64,000 bases of DNA from Linum tenue (GCA_946122785.1 CAMGYJ010000007.1:1814909-1878908), one strand, 5' to 3'; shown: positions 1-12,652, counted from the first letter of the stretch. Notes: a model not told the origin generated them from the sequence alone. Program-made: numbers and translations.

Positions 1-876
1 CGGTCCACCAAAAGAGTTGTATCCTAGATTCAAGTAAGTAAGGCTCTGAAGATGAAAAATCCAACTAGGAACTGAAGTTTGATCAAACTGATTGTGATAC
101 AAACTAAGAGCATACAACAAAGACATGTTAACATTCTTGAGGGTAGGGATATGATGGATTCGACAGTTTGATAGATACAGTTCTGAAATAGATGGGAGTG
201 TGTTTATCATGCTCAACCAGTCAGAAGCACCACTAAGATCGACATCACTCAAATCAAGGTATTCTAGTAAAGACAGACCAGAAAGCCACTTCAAACAATC
301 AGCAGATAACACATAATCTTTAGCAGCCTGCAGGCCAAGTTGATGCAGATTTGAGAGGTTTCCCAGTTAATGAGGAATGACCCCTCCAAATCCAGATCCA
401 TCAAGGAAGAGGTGCTTTAAAGTACTCATAGAGCCAAGAAAACTTGGAATGGGAATCCCATGGAAATTATTGTTTGACAAGTCCAAATAACTGAGATACT
501 TCAACTGAAGCAATGAAGGATTTAGCTTACCAGTGAACACAGAGTCGTCCCTCAAAGAAGGCCATCCGAGATGGAGCTCAGTGACATGGCCAGTAAAATT
601 ATCACAGACGACTCGGGACCATGTACAACAATCCCTTTGACCAACCCAAGATGATAGAAAGCTTGAAGGGTCTTCAAGATCTGCCTTCAACTTGAAAAGG
701 GCTTCTCTTTCATCTTGACCACAGCCTTCACAAGAAGTCCCATGGACAAAGAACATCCAGGCCAAGCAAACAAGAAGAGCTGCAACAGCAGCCATTGAGT
801 TAAGGGTCGGTAGTTGTGAAGGCTCAAATTCACAGCAAATATACCACATACAAGCGTTGCTAATAACAGAACGCAT
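1..876 (-). pseudogene. LRR receptor-like protein (Cf/EIX type), partial, with nonsense codon
   Basis: The minus-strand translation shows a hydrophobic signal peptide beginning MAAVAALLVCLAWMFF, the LRR N-terminal cap (CGQDEREALFKLKADL, DCCTW) and then leucine-rich repeats of the LxxLxxLDLSNNNF type. The family comprises plasma-membrane receptor-like proteins that sense microbial or developmental ligands. The likely start is the ATG at 795, which puts the signal peptide at the N-terminus; the first ATG of the frame is at 876. The frame is closed by TAA at 367-369, but the same frame continues without another stop to the window edge with clear LRR sequence (LGNLSNLHQL, LEYLDLSDVDLSG, LTYLNLGYNSFGG). 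A Gln codon CAA changed to TAA would explain this exactly. The 3' half, including any transmembrane segment, lies outside the window. Family assignment is firm; pseudogene status rests on one base. Confidence 0.85.
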
Positions 877-2305
877 TGTATCTTAACTCTTTCGAAGGTA
901 CATTATTCCTGCTTTCCTGTGACTTTTTAATTGATAAATTATCCTGAGTTCCCAATAGAATGAGCCACCGTCTTCACCAAATTCTTGCTTTTAGCTAAGG
1001 GAAAAAGTATCATCATCTGAGTTCCCACTAGAAAAGGCTATCATTATCAATAATATAACACAATTCTGAGTTTCCAATTGAATGAATCACTGTCTCCAGT
1101 CAAATTCTTGTTTTTAGCTTAGAAGGAAAAATCTATCATTAGTTTTTTGACATAAGTAAGCAGAGAAATTAACGTCAAAAGGAAAGATACTGGAATTGAT
1201 CCAATATCGAAGTCTGGAAACCACTTAGCAACAATTATGAGAAAAGGAGAAACTCATGAAATGATATGATACCGATGATCAAGAAGATTCTACAGGGATG
1301 ATGAAGAACACAAAGACTAGTAAGTAGTAACTAATCCTAGTAGGCAATAAATAACACCCAAGTGTGAAAACAAAATTGTGGTTGGTCTCGTCATCCTACT
1401 AACACAATCCTATCACTAAACTAAATCCCTGAAGTGAATAAATAGCATAACTCATAATTCTTCTCGATTCTAGCATTGTGTTCCATTGCGACATTTCCAC
1501 AAACAGATGGCAGGCAACCTAGTCCAATAAACACACTCATCCAAAAACTATAGCCACGTTCCCATAAAAAATCTCCTTACCTTCATTCCCCAGCAGCGGC
1601 GTTAAACTCGACACTGACTGCAAATCCGTTCTTTCAGCAGCAGCGAATGGAATCGCAAATCGGACAACGTGAAGGGAGAATCGGAAAGTAGCGTCTGGAA
1701 TACTCTTCGCGAATTGGAAACCGGAAGGGATAAAAGGGAAGACATTTCTGTCTTCAGAAAAGGGCAAAGAGGCCACGAGCCCACGACTGGTGTGGCATCT
1801 GTGCCGGCGCCGACGACTTGAGCGACGGCGAAGTCCACTTGCGTTGGCGGATGAAAATCGATGCGGTGGCCTGGGACCGCCACTAAGTAACGAACTTTAC
1901 ATGGGGCAAAAACTAAAACTGCGGAAGGGTGTATTTGTCAAATTTCATTGGTGTAACCGTTAAGTGAGAGCTAAGCAAAACAAATAATTTTGGGGACTAT
2001 TTGTTAGCTGAGACAAAGTATAAGGGTTGATCTGACACATAACCCAGCCTCTATTCCAAATCCTAATTCAAACTCTCAGTTTGCTCCGTTTGTGAGTTAA
2101 CACTAGGTGATTAACAAGTTTCTTTCCATGACTCAAATTATTGACACTATTCTAGGTCTGCAAACTATCAAATTGAATTAAATCAACATTTGGATTCGAC
2201 CCAATGAATATAATGTTATCCAATATCTATTTCTCAGGAACTAGATGAAAAAAAAAATATAAAAATCCATACATAAAGAAAAGGTTGTGTTACGACTTAC
2301 GAGAA
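877..2305. other. Upstream region of the LRR gene; no gene recognised
   Basis: Mostly AT-rich non-coding sequence. Positions 1537-1883 are more GC-rich and carry two overlapping minus-strand frames of 79 and 93 codons. The longer one starts at 1883 (MAVPGHRIDFHPPT). Neither resembles a family I know, and I found no convincing splice partner. It could be the first exon or leader of an unrecognised transcript. Confidence 0.3.
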
Positions 2306-2636
2306 CCTAACCTGGAGAGCGGATCTGGTGACTAAGGGGGGGTGCTTAGTCACTTGGCTAAGTCCCTCCTAGCCATTAGATCTGGACACTTCAATCCAAT
2401 GGTTAAAAAGTGGGAAGGGCTATTTAATTAATGACAGGGGTAGTTTGGGTATTATGGAAAATTACGAAGTATACAAACCGGATTTACAATCTGTACAAAC
2501 CATACAAACATACGAACAGTACAAACTAGAGCGACAAAACATACAAACAGATTTACAAACATTACAAACGTATGAACTGTACAAACAATACAAACTAGAC
2601 CGACAAACAATACAAACCATACAAAAAGAAAAAACA

Positions 2637-2852
2637 ACCGGGTTGACTTTTGAGGCTCCATCCCTATATAGAGGGGCTCCTTCCCAAAGTCAACCCGGGT
2701 GTTTTTTAGACATACAAACAGTACGAACATGATGGACAAAAATGACAAACTAGACCGACAATCCATACGAACGGGAAAAAACACCCGGGTTGACTTTGGA
2801 GGCTCCATCCCTATATAGAGGGGCTCCTTCCCAAAGTCAACCCGGGTGTTTT
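2637..2852. repeat. Two copies of a hairpin-forming repeat
   Basis: A segment of about 147 bp is tandemly duplicated. Each copy carries an inverted repeat around a core that reads CATCCCTATATAGAGGGG. In the second copy the arms at 2778-2799 and 2831-2852 are 22 nt and perfectly complementary (containing CACCCGGGTTGACTTTGG), separated by a 31-nt loop. The first copy has slightly shorter arms at 2637-2650 and 2686-2700. Both lie inside the Mutator-like element. A transcript from either strand would fold here. Confidence 0.85.
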
Positions 2853-3082
2853 TTAGACATAAAAAACATTACGAACATGGTGCACAAAAATGACAAAGTT
2901 TACAAACATGGTGCACAAAAATAACAAAGTTTACAAACATTACAAAAAAAAACGACAAACATTACAAAATAACAAAACATACAAACATTACAAAATATGT
3001 CAACAAACATCACAAAATCAGCAACGTCGCCGGGAAATTCTTCTCCGACGAGTATGTTCGCCGGAAAAAATTTTCCGACCAG

Positions 3083-3243
<161 letters not shown>

Positions 3244-4295
3244 GAATAATTAGAGAAATAATGGCGCATGAGAGAGGTGGGGAAACTCTCCTGCCCAGGG
3301 GAGCCACCGCCGAACAACCGGACGGAGACGAGAGGTTGCGGCCGGCGCTGTTTAATTTTTTTTATTCATTTTATAATTAAATATAAAAAATAAACATGCA
3401 ATTACTACATTGCCCTTCATTAAATTGGATTAATAGGAACCCTTGGATTTTAATGAAGTTGTGTGGCTGAGATTCACTTAGCCATATAACTAAGGGGACC
3501 CCCTTAGTCACCTGATCCAGCCCCCTAACCTGGAGTCCATTTTGAGGAATGGACAACTCACTGCATATTACTTAACGTGACACCGTGAATGTGAGTGAAG
3601 ATTAAACCAACTAGAATTTTTGTGTAATTAATTAATTAATAATTAAGTCACTAAATGAAAGTATTTTTTTCATCAATCTCATCTATCAGTATGCCAATTT
3701 TTTTCTCGTAATCACATAATTTCAATTGACTAATAACGTTCTCTCAAAAAAAAAATTGACTAATCACGCAATTTTGTCAACCACTTATAATTTCATGCTG
3801 GGTATATAAGAAATTCCTACTATTTGAACCAAAAATGCCCTCTTTCCGAGCAAACAATGACTGCTAATTAAACTTCGAGTTTTTTTTTATGGGAATATAT
3901 TATTAACAAATATAAACAAGAAACAAACATAAAACAAGAACACAAACAAGAAACAAGAGTCATGTTATTAAAGTCAAATATCAATCTCTCAATACAAATT
4001 ATCCATATATAAAACACCATTCTAGAAAATTCAAGCAAATCACAAATTAACTATACAGATTGTTCAACACCAATCTAGAAAACTCAAGAAAATTGAAGCA
4101 AATCACAAATTATCCATAAACAACATGATTAATTGAAAGTTTCTTCCTCCTTGTCAATTAAGTTTCTTCACTCTCCACTCGATAACATCAACTTTATTCT
4201 ACGCAATTATAAAGAAAAAAATTAGACATGTCTCCACAAACATAAATAAGATTAGTTGTTTAGAATATTAAATATACCGAGAAAATTAATTATAT

Positions 4296-4474
4296 GGGTG
4301 TGGAAGGGTACCCATGAGGCGGCTTTACCTAAACCCAAAACCAACCCAGCCCGGTGAATAGTGAACGGATTTAAACCCGAACCCGGCCCAAAACCCGTCA
4401 ACACGAATTTTACCCGCGTTGACCGGGTTACGTCGGATGGGTACACGTGAGTTCGGGTTTTATTGCCACCCCTA
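4296..4474. mobile_element. Probable hAT-type MITE remnant
   Basis: The right end reads TTGCCACCCCTA, the usual terminus of the small hAT elements seen elsewhere in this window. The interior is rich in ACCCGAACCC and GGGTT motifs that pair with one another. The left end (GGGTGTGGAAGGGTACCC) is degraded and the flanking ATTATAT/ATTACAT match is imperfect, so the left boundary is tentative. Confidence 0.4.
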
Positions 4475-4730
4475 ATTACATATCGCTCAACTTTATTGTC
4501 GTCGGATTTGGCTCAAGTGTTACAAATTTTCTTTGATTAGTTTTTTGTCTTAATGTGACGAATAAAATCATAAAAAAAGTCTGCTCTAATTTAATGCTTA
4601 TGTACTCAAAGTCAAACACCCATAAAAATTGCAACGTACTAATTAATTACCTGACATTTCAAATCTAGTTGAAAACCCACTTATATCCCCAAAAAATTGA
4701 GTTATTACCGCTTTTCACCTCACATTACCA

Positions 4731-4740
4731 TCTATATAAA
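4731..4740 (+). promoter_or_regulatory. TATA box of the S-protein homologue
   Basis: TCTATATAAA lies 88 bp before the ATG at 4828, predicting transcription start near 4765 and a leader of about 60 nt. No other TATA-like site is better placed. Confidence 0.6.
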
Positions 4741-4827
4741 CACCCCTTTATTCGACATTCCAAACCATGAGCAAGACCCTAAATTAACAACGGTGAAGAA
4801 AGTGGTTAATTACCATACAAATAAATC

Positions 4828-5259
4828 ATGATCGGGTGCTTCTTGATCGCGGTCCTGTTAATCTTGACCGCCTCCTCCTCTGCCGTAAGAGTATCCTCTA
4901 ACGGCGGCGGCGGCGGCTTGTTGTCGTACCAACATGTCTCCGTTTCCAGCGAGCTGACCGGCGGGAAGGTGTTGTTGGTCCACTGCAAGTCGGCGGACGA
5001 TGACCTCGGGATCCACAACTTGACGGCGGGGTCAGAATTCAAGTGGCAGTTCGTTCCATTGATCCAGGGCGGAACCACCTTGTTTTGGTGCTACCTGGCG
5101 CCGGATGACAGCCACCACGCCTCCTTTGAAGCCTACAACAACGACCACCGAATCTATGAGTACAAAACGCACACGTATTGGATCGGCAAAGACGACGGCG
5201 TTTACGCGAAGCTCGTGGACAAAAATGTAGACATGCTGGTCTACCATTGGTTGGACTAG
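4828..5259 (+). CDS. S-protein homologue (plant self-incompatibility S1 family)
   Basis: This intronless gene encodes 143 residues. The first 19 or so form a signal peptide (MIGCFLIAVLLILTASSSA), so the product should be secreted. The mature part has the family pattern: a beta strand HVSVSSEL, then LLVHCKSADDDLGIHNL, GSEFKWQFVP and TTLFWCYLAP, the last two carrying conserved aromatic residues. The founding member is the poppy stigma S determinant; most homologues have unknown roles, probably as small secreted ligands. Only two mature cysteines are obvious (in HCKS and FWCY), fewer than in many members. The glycine run after the signal peptide is unusual but in frame. The start is the first ATG downstream of a good TATA box. 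Confidence 0.85.
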   Translation: MIGCFLIAVLLILTASSSAVRVSSNGGGGGLLSYQHVSVSSELTGGKVLLVHCKSADDDLGIHNLTAGSEFKWQFVPLIQGGTTLFWCYLAPDDSHHASFEAYNNDHRIYEYKTHTYWIGKDDGVYAKLVDKNVDMLVYHWLD

Positions 5260-5554
5260 AGGCCCGAGCCCGACCCAAATCGGTTGATCATCTAGGAAGA
5301 CATGATGTACATTTTGACGACTATCGTACATTATTGTTACTGGAAGGAAAACAATGAGTTCGGTTTCATCTAAATCTAATGCTAAAAAATAATAATTTTT
5401 GGTTCGATTTATTTGGTAAATCTTGTGGTTGGGTAGTATTTCTGGTTCGATTATGGTTCCACCATTAGGCCTTATTAATTTGGTCAAATTGATAGGTATT
5501 TTATGTTTTTAAGAGACGAAATTTTAGAAGAAAGACAATAAAGTTTTTCGTTAG

Positions 5555-6102
5555 TGTTGGGCCACGTAGTTGAGCGGTCATGGGCCTCGGGTCCAGGAGA
5601 AAAGCACCAGCTAGTTGGGCCCAATGGAGTATCCGGCCAGGGAGATCAGGGTGACAGGCGGTCTCAGACCGACTCCAAGCCCAAGGAGTGTCCAGAACCG
5701 CCTGACATAAAGCGACTGACCATGACAGAAAGCAAAGATCCGTTGAGATACGTACCTCGAGTTGGGTAAGACTGAGCATTTATTACCCGCCGCGGGCGGT
5801 CCACCTAGGGAGAAGATCTGTCAGGGACGCCTGACAGATCATTAAATGACTCAACCACCACCACACCAGGTATAAATGCACCGTGAGAGCATTGATGGTA
5901 AACTCAACTACTCTCTCCCTCTCTCTCTCTCTAGAACAAACACATAATTACACACTTCTCTATCTAACTTAAGCATTGGAGGGTGTCCCGGGCAACCGCC
6001 CACGGACCCTTGTTTTGCAGAGATCTGGAGTGCGCCCTCCTTCCAAGAACAGACGCTTCACCGCTGTCCTACAAACCGCCTAGTACTTACTAAGCACAAA
6101 CA
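5555..6102. mobile_element. Solo LTR of an LTR retrotransposon
   Basis: The segment begins TGTTGGGCC and ends CACAAACA, i.e. TG...CA termini, and is flanked by an exact 5-bp direct repeat GTTAG at 5550-5554 and 6103-6107. It contains a TATA-like GTATAAATGCACC near 5870 and a CT-rich stretch after it, as expected for U3 and R. No internal retrotransposon region or second LTR is present, so this is a solo LTR left by recombination between two LTRs. I cannot assign it to Copia or Gypsy. Confidence 0.85.
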
Positions 6103-6282
6103 GTTAGGGATTAAACAAACGAGTACTATTACACACTATTATATGATATAATTTTACTAGCTACTGCTTAAGCAAACTAGTGTAGGTTGAGAGTTGAGAC
6201 TGGAGCCCAGTACTGTGTCCACAAAACCACTCTGGAATTGGATCAAGGCCGGTTTGAGTTGAGCCTGGAAGACAATAAGGGC

Positions 6283-6987
6283 TAGGGCTGGGGCTGGAAA
6301 AATAGACCAGACCGTTAGAAAAAACCATGGTTCAAACCGTACCACACAGTTTGGTCCGGACCGTAGACCGTTAAGTATGGTCTGGTCTATGGTCTGTATT
6401 ATTTTATGTTTTGATCTCTTGGTATGCTCTGTTCTAGACCGCGGTTTATCGGACCAAACCGTGGACCCAACCGACTTGTCAATACGTGTTAACAGCCCAT
6501 TCGACCACTCTTCCAACTCCCACAACGACACCCAAGTCTCAACCTTAGTTTGTGAATCTCGTCCCTCCTTCATTCACAACCACATTTAACCAGAGAGTAG
6601 AGATAATTGTGTCTCCATATGATATTATGTTAATGTTTACGACGTTATAGTGCAAGTTGGGATGCTTTTACTTTGTAATGTATCTTTGTTATGTACTAAG
6701 ATTTAGGGCATCAAAATTATTCATGCATGTTAGGATTAATGTGTTAAGGAAAATAACAATTATTTTTCTTGGTTATTTGTTCAACTTTTTGTGTGGTTGA
6801 CTAAACAAATTATTCATTTTTCGTTGAGTATGGTCTATCTGGACCAGACCAGACCGCACATGCGTGGTCTGGACCGGATCGTATAGTTTGTGGTTTGTTC
6901 TATGGTCTATACTTCAGCCTCTCGGTCTGGATCATAGACCGTATATATGGTCTGGTCTGGACCAGACCGCACCGTTTTCCAGCCCTA
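6283..6987. mobile_element. hAT-type non-autonomous element
   Basis: Termini TAGGGCTGG...CCAGCCCTA are flanked by an exact 8-bp target-site duplication ATAAGGGC (6275-6282 and 6988-6995), the hallmark of hAT transposition. The subterminal regions are packed with GGTCTGG/CCAGACC motifs in both orientations. It has no coding capacity for a transposase. Confidence 0.9.
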
Positions 6988-7009
6988 ATAAGGGCCTTCT
7001 GCTTACGAA

Positions 7010-7540
7010 TAGGGATGACAATGGAGGGGATTTAGGTGAGATCTCCTAAACTATCTCATCATCATCTCTAAATAGCTAAATTTATACCCGCAACATACCC
7101 ATGCGAAAAGAGATTTTGCAACTTCATCTCTATATCCACATTTTTCGAATATCTAATGTTCTCGTCTTATATCCAATATTATACCTAGAACTAATACAGT
7201 AAAACTTACTTAATATGTAAATTTTTCGGTTATAACATCAAATTAATAAATTGTAAAATCAACAAAGGTAGAACCATTTGTAATTCAAAATCTAAGCATA
7301 TAATCCTACAAAGTAATAATAAAATCACTACTTTAGCATCCAATCACTCTAACTTTTGTATATATATATAAAAAAAATTATGTGGGTCGGGAGAGCATAA
7401 AATCATACTAGCTCAATCTCCATCAATTTTTTTGCGTATTCTATCCATATCCGCCTCATATCCGATCAATACATTGATTCTCCGCGTTGATTGGGTCGGG
7501 ATGATCGGATACCCACGATCATGGATTTAGTTACCCTCTA
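7010..7540. mobile_element. Probable hAT-derived remnant
   Basis: It starts TAGGGATGACAATGG and ends TTACCCTCTA. The second copy of the flanking block has TTGCCATCCCTA at the equivalent place (about 9573-9584), a typical hAT end. I see no target-site duplication, so borders are uncertain. Confidence 0.35.
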
Positions 7541-9475
7541 TAATTATGAAGGATCCCTCTCGTTCCCCGATACATAGTTTATATTGTAAAGCTTGAACCT
7601 TCTAGCGACATGATCACTAGTCTAATGTATATGATCTAATACATTTTGTGGTAGTAATAGTACTGCAAACTGCCATGGTACTTACAACACCATTTCAAAG
7701 GATCGATGTTCTTACACCGTTCATTGTCATTGAACTGTATGGATATATTGTGATCGTTAGATGAATACAGTGACAATTCTATAAATAAGATATCCATCTA
7801 CAATCGGGGAACACCAATTGTAAAATACAACGGTTGCCAAATGTTGTATGGATGTTCCTATAAGATGTAAGCACTCTAGCCGAATTCCTATAAAAAATAT
7901 CTCTTTTTTGTGGATGGGGAACGTGACACACTAGAATGTAACTGTTCTTGTTATAAATGCATGTATATTTTTTATGACAAGTTTTGTAACGACGCGAAAC
8001 AAACTTTGATAGAGAACATGCATGGTCCCTACCATTAAATACCAAAGGATTTCTTCTTAATTATTTGAAGCTGTCAACTGCATGCAATTAATGCATGGAC
8101 TACTTTTTTTTTACTTTTGCACTTCCTTCCTTCCATGTGTTAGCCCAAACCCAAAAACAGAGCAAAACAAAAAAAAAAAAAAATGCAATGCATGCATACT
8201 TTATGACAAGTGTAACTTTTAGTGACCACAAGCGAAACTTTACCCTAAAATATCCAACCGTTACAAAATGTCAATTCCTTCAAAAATAGTTTTGGTGGGC
8301 TTTTGTCGTGTATAATTAATATTCCATGAATAGATATATGCATGTGAGTTAATTACATTATTGATAATTTAAATATGAGTATTAAATATATGAGAAGCTA
8401 AATATATACGTGGAAATTAGAAACCAATTTTACATATATGGCAGCATATTAAAAATAGATGTGGAAATTTGAAATCAATTACATATATGGCAGGATATTA
8501 GATAGGTTTATGTCTTATTGAAGAAAGTATCTTTTTTAAGTAATTTTATTTGGAGTTGATGACGGAAACTTATTAAGGTTGTGACAGTGAACTAACTAAT
8601 GTACGGAATTCCGGACTTTGTTTATAACACGTGTGAGCTTTTTTCCTGTTATAGATTCATTTGAAGTCGGCGCGAAAATAATTTCTAGGTGGTAACATAA
8701 AATAAATTGATTTGCAGAGCTCGGATAGGTTCTTGATGCCACGCGTAAGAGCATCTTCTTACGGCGCCAAACTAATGATTAAAGGTTGTGACATGGTCTG
8801 GCCACACTGACATCAAATGTTAGTTGACATCACGTGAGAGTTCGTTTAATTTTCATTACAACTTTGTTTTAAATTAGGCGTGAAAGTTAAATTATGTTTG
8901 GGGTAAATAAAAAATTCAAGATTGTTGTGCATAGAAAATGCAATCCAATAATACACAAACAATGTTGCAAAAAATCTAAAACATATAAAAGTACAAAGAC
9001 AAATAAGAACGTTAATATAGCTACAAAAACTTATATTTTCTCTTCTCTTAACCAAGTTTCAAGAAAGCACTATATCGTAAGGAGGGTGTTGGATCTTGCC
9101 TAGTGTCTCCACTTCGACATCACCTAAGAATGTCTAACATTTAGAACGAAAACAACAATTTGAATTTTGAATGGAAAAGACACTTGTATGAGTTAAAAGT
9201 TTGGATGACAAATGTTTTCGTTCTTAGGTGAATATCATATAACTAAGCCTATTTGCTTAGTCAAATGGCTAAAGTAATATCAACATAAGTTTGGTTAAAG
9301 TCAAATGTCATTCGATCTGACGGTCCACAATATCCATTGCCAATTAATTACACAAAATGATAGTTTTGAAATTTTTGAAAAGTTTATTAAATGTAATTAA
9401 TTATTTTCCAATTTTCCAACATTCTCTCTCACCTAACCTCTTTCTCTAAACCTATGATTTTTCATCACTTCTTTC
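7160..9475. repeat. Non-coding block A, copy 1 of 3
   Basis: About 2.3 kb of non-coding sequence is repeated at 9475-11535 and 14765-17110. Shared landmarks in order are the CCCACGATCATGGATTTAG segment, GAACATGCATGGTC, GTCGGCGCGAAAA, GATGCCACGCGTAAGA and the terminal CTCTCTCACCTAACCTCTTT. In this copy the block ends just where the F-box leader would begin and is followed at once by another block A, so its own F-box gene is missing. The only frames here are short and not conserved between copies. Confidence 0.85.
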
Positions 9476-11535
9476 GTGTTCTATCCATATCCGCTCCATA
9501 CCCAATCAATACAAAGATTCTCCATGTTGACTGGGTTTGGACCATCGGATACCCACGATCATGGATTTAGTTGCCATCCCTAATGATGAAGGCTCGCTCT
9601 CGTTCCTCGGTACATAGTTTATGTTGTAAAACTTGAACCTTCTAGTGACATGATGATCACTAGTCTAATGTATATGATGTAAGTAGCAATAGTGCAAACT
9701 GCTATGGTGCTTACAACACCATCTAAAAGGATCGATGTTCTTAATTACACCGTTCATTGTCATTGAAATGTGATGGATGTTTTGTGATCATTAGATAAAA
9801 ACAGTGAATTTTATAACTAACTAAGATATCCATCAACGATCGAGGAACACCCATCGTAAATCCAACGGCTTCCAAATGCACGTTCCTACATGTATGATGT
9901 AAGCACCCTAGCCAAATTCCTGTAAACAAATCAAATTTTTTTTTTTGGATGAGGAACGTGGCATACTAGAATGTAACTGTTATTGTTCTATATGCATGTA
10001 TACTTTTTATGACGAGTTTTGTAGCAACGCGAAACAAACTCTGATAAAGAACATGCATGGTCTCCACCATTAAATGCCAAAGGATTTCTTCTTAATTATT
10101 CTAAGCTGTCAACTGCATGCAATGCATGGACTACTTTTTTTTTTTTTTTTTTGCAGTTTCTTACTTCCATTTGTCAGCCAAACCCAAAAAACATAGCAAA
10201 ACAACAAGAAACGGTAAGTGTAACTTTTAGTGACCGCAAGCGGTAATTTACCCTACATTTTACAACCGTTACAAAATGTTGATCCCTTCAAAATAGTTTT
10301 TGGTGGGCTTTTCTCGTGTATAATTAATATTATATGAATAGATATATGCATATGAGTTACAATTATTGATAATTTAAATATGAATGTTAAATATATGACA
10401 AGCAAATAAATATATACGTGGAAATTAGAAACCAATTTTACATATAAGGCAACATATTTAATATAGGATATATCTTAATATTTTTTTTTTTTACAAAAAA
10501 GCATATTAAATATAAACGTGGAAATTTGAAACCAATTACATATATATGGCAGGATATTAATTAGGTTTATGTCTTATAGATTATAAGACATGAAAGTTAT
10601 CTCTTCTTTAAGTTAAATATTTCATTTGAAGTTGACACCACAAACTTATTAGGGTTGTGACAGTGAACTAACTGATGCACGGAATTCAGGACTTTATTTG
10701 TAACACGTGTGGGCTTTTTTCCTGTTATAGATTCATTTTGAAGTCGGCGCGAAAAGAATTTTTTACTTGGTAACTTAAAATAGATCGATTTGTAGAGCTC
10801 GGATTGATTTTTGATGCCACGCGTAAGAGCATCTTCTTGCGGCGCCGAACTAATGATTAAAGGTTGTGGCGTGGTCTGGCCACACTGAAATCAAAAGTTA
10901 GTTGGCATCATGTGAGAGTTTATTTAATTTCCGTTATAACTTGTTTTAAATTTGGCGCGAAAGTTAATTTATGTTTGGGGTGAATAAAATTTTCAAGATA
11001 GTTGTGCATAGAAAATGCAATCCAATAATACACAAACAATGTCGTAGAATACCTAAAACATATAAAAGTAGACACATAAGAACGTTGATATAGCTACAAA
11101 AACTAATATTTTTTCTTCTCTTAAGTCTTAACAAAGTTTCAAGAAAGCACTATGTCGTAAGGCGGGTGTTGGGTCTTGCCTAGTGTCTCCACTTCGACAT
11201 CACCTAAGAATGCCTAACCTTTAGAAGGAAAACAACAATTTGAATTTTGAATGTTAAAGACACTTGTATGAGTTAAAAGTTTGGATGCCAATATCTAACT
11301 CGTGAAAATGAATATCGTATAATGATATAACTAAGCCTATTTGCCTAGTCAAATGGTTAAAGTATTATCAGCATAAGATTGGTTAAAGTCAAATATCATT
11401 CAATCTGATGGTCCACTATATCCATTACCAATTAATTACACAAAATGATAGTTTTGAAAATTTTGAAATTTCATTAAATGTAATTAATTATTTTTCAATT
11501 TTCCATTATTCTCTCTCACCTAACCTCTTTCTCTA
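9475..11535. repeat. Non-coding block A, copy 2 of 3
   Basis: This copy of the upstream block leads directly into the CT-rich leader of the intact F-box gene at 12653. It lacks the first few hundred bases found in copies 1 and 3. It contains TTTGGCGCGAAA (near 10951) and GTCGGCGCGAAAA (near 10743), which look like E2F sites. Otherwise it is AT-rich with no recognisable gene. Confidence 0.85.
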
Positions 11536-12652
11536 AACCTATGATTTTCATCACTCCTTTCTTGTCTTTCTCTCTCCTAATACAGTTCTCTCTCTCTCTC
11601 TCTCTCTCTCCTCAGAGTTTCTAGTGATGGTGGCCATATCTATCACCACCCTTGTCTGATATCTTTTCTCTTGCTCCAATTCTCTCTCTCTCTTCTTCTC
11701 TGATATTCTGGTGGCGGTGATCACATTAGTCATCAATGTTTCTATAAAGTTTATCTCTTCGCCGTTTCTAACTCTCTCTCTCTCTCTCTCTCTGCTTTCT
11801 TCCCTTCTCATAGCTATATGTTTCTGAATCCATCCTCTCTTAGCCATCCATTGTTGAGGTAAGCAACTCTTTCTTCTTCCTAGTGAGATTTTCAACTATC
11901 AAATCTGCCATCTGTCTTTTTGTTGGTCACTCAATATATCATCCCTAACTCGCGACTTTCTTTCTGTCGGTTCTAGATATTTCAAAAAATGGATGAGTCA
12001 CCACTTTATATAAGACAAAACGTTTCTAAGTCCACACCTGTCCACATCCCATCAATCTCACTTAATTGCGTTCACCTTCTCCATGTTTCTGCTCTCCTAC
12101 TTAGAGAAAATGATGAAAAACTTTCTCCCTTCCGTTTCATGATTTCCATCGTCGCCTTTGCATTTCTCTTTTCTCTCAGTCTCTCCAACAAGAAACTTCT
12201 ATTCTTTTTTTGTGTGGGTTCGTCGATTGTAGTTTGAAAGTTGACTACTACCAAATTCACCACTACGACAAGAGAACAACACACTGATCGCTGCTTGAAA
12301 GGGTCGCTCTTATTCTCTTGTCGTCTTCATAGCTGTACGTTTTTTGAGCCTTGTCTCTCATAGTCATCCTTTGTATAAGTAAGCAACTTTTTCTTCTTCC
12401 AAGTAAGATTTCCAACTATCAAATATGAAATATGCCTTTTTGTTGGCATAGTCACGATTTTGCCTATTTTTCCTTGTTGACGAAGTTCTTAATCATTGAC
12501 AGAAGTTCATACGTTGTTATCTTTTGGTTTATTCATGATAGTTTCAATTTTGGAATTCATACTAAGTTTTTGTCAGTTTGTTTGTTTGGGTGTAGGTTTC
12601 TGCTAGGAATTGAAGTTGATCCTTCGGATCTACCATGCTTGAAGAAATCAAG
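11536..12652 (+). promoter_or_regulatory. CT-rich leader region of F-box gene 1
   Basis: The stretch contains several CT microsatellites (for example 11586-11611) and likely 5' UTR introns: donors near 11857 (GAG|GTAAGC) and 12377, and an acceptor GGTGTAG at about 12596. The same layout is found before the second F-box gene, where part of it is duplicated. No conserved protein is encoded. Confidence 0.5.

Noticed and set aside
2445..2960. Regular ACAAAC-type spacing considered as a CRISPR-like or satellite array
   Set aside because: Unit length is only 5-8 bases and irregular, with no unique spacers, and the host is a plant. It is simple-repeat DNA in a transposon.
5032..5487. Antisense frames over the S-protein homologue gene
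   Set aside because: The plus strand encodes a recognisable secreted family with a signal peptide and TATA box; the antisense frames have no family resemblance.
5800..5850. Inverted repeat AGATCTGTCAGGGACGCCTGACAGATC considered as a terminator hairpin
   Set aside because: It lies inside the solo LTR upstream of its TATA-like box and is better read as part of the LTR promoter region; intrinsic terminators of that type are not expected here.
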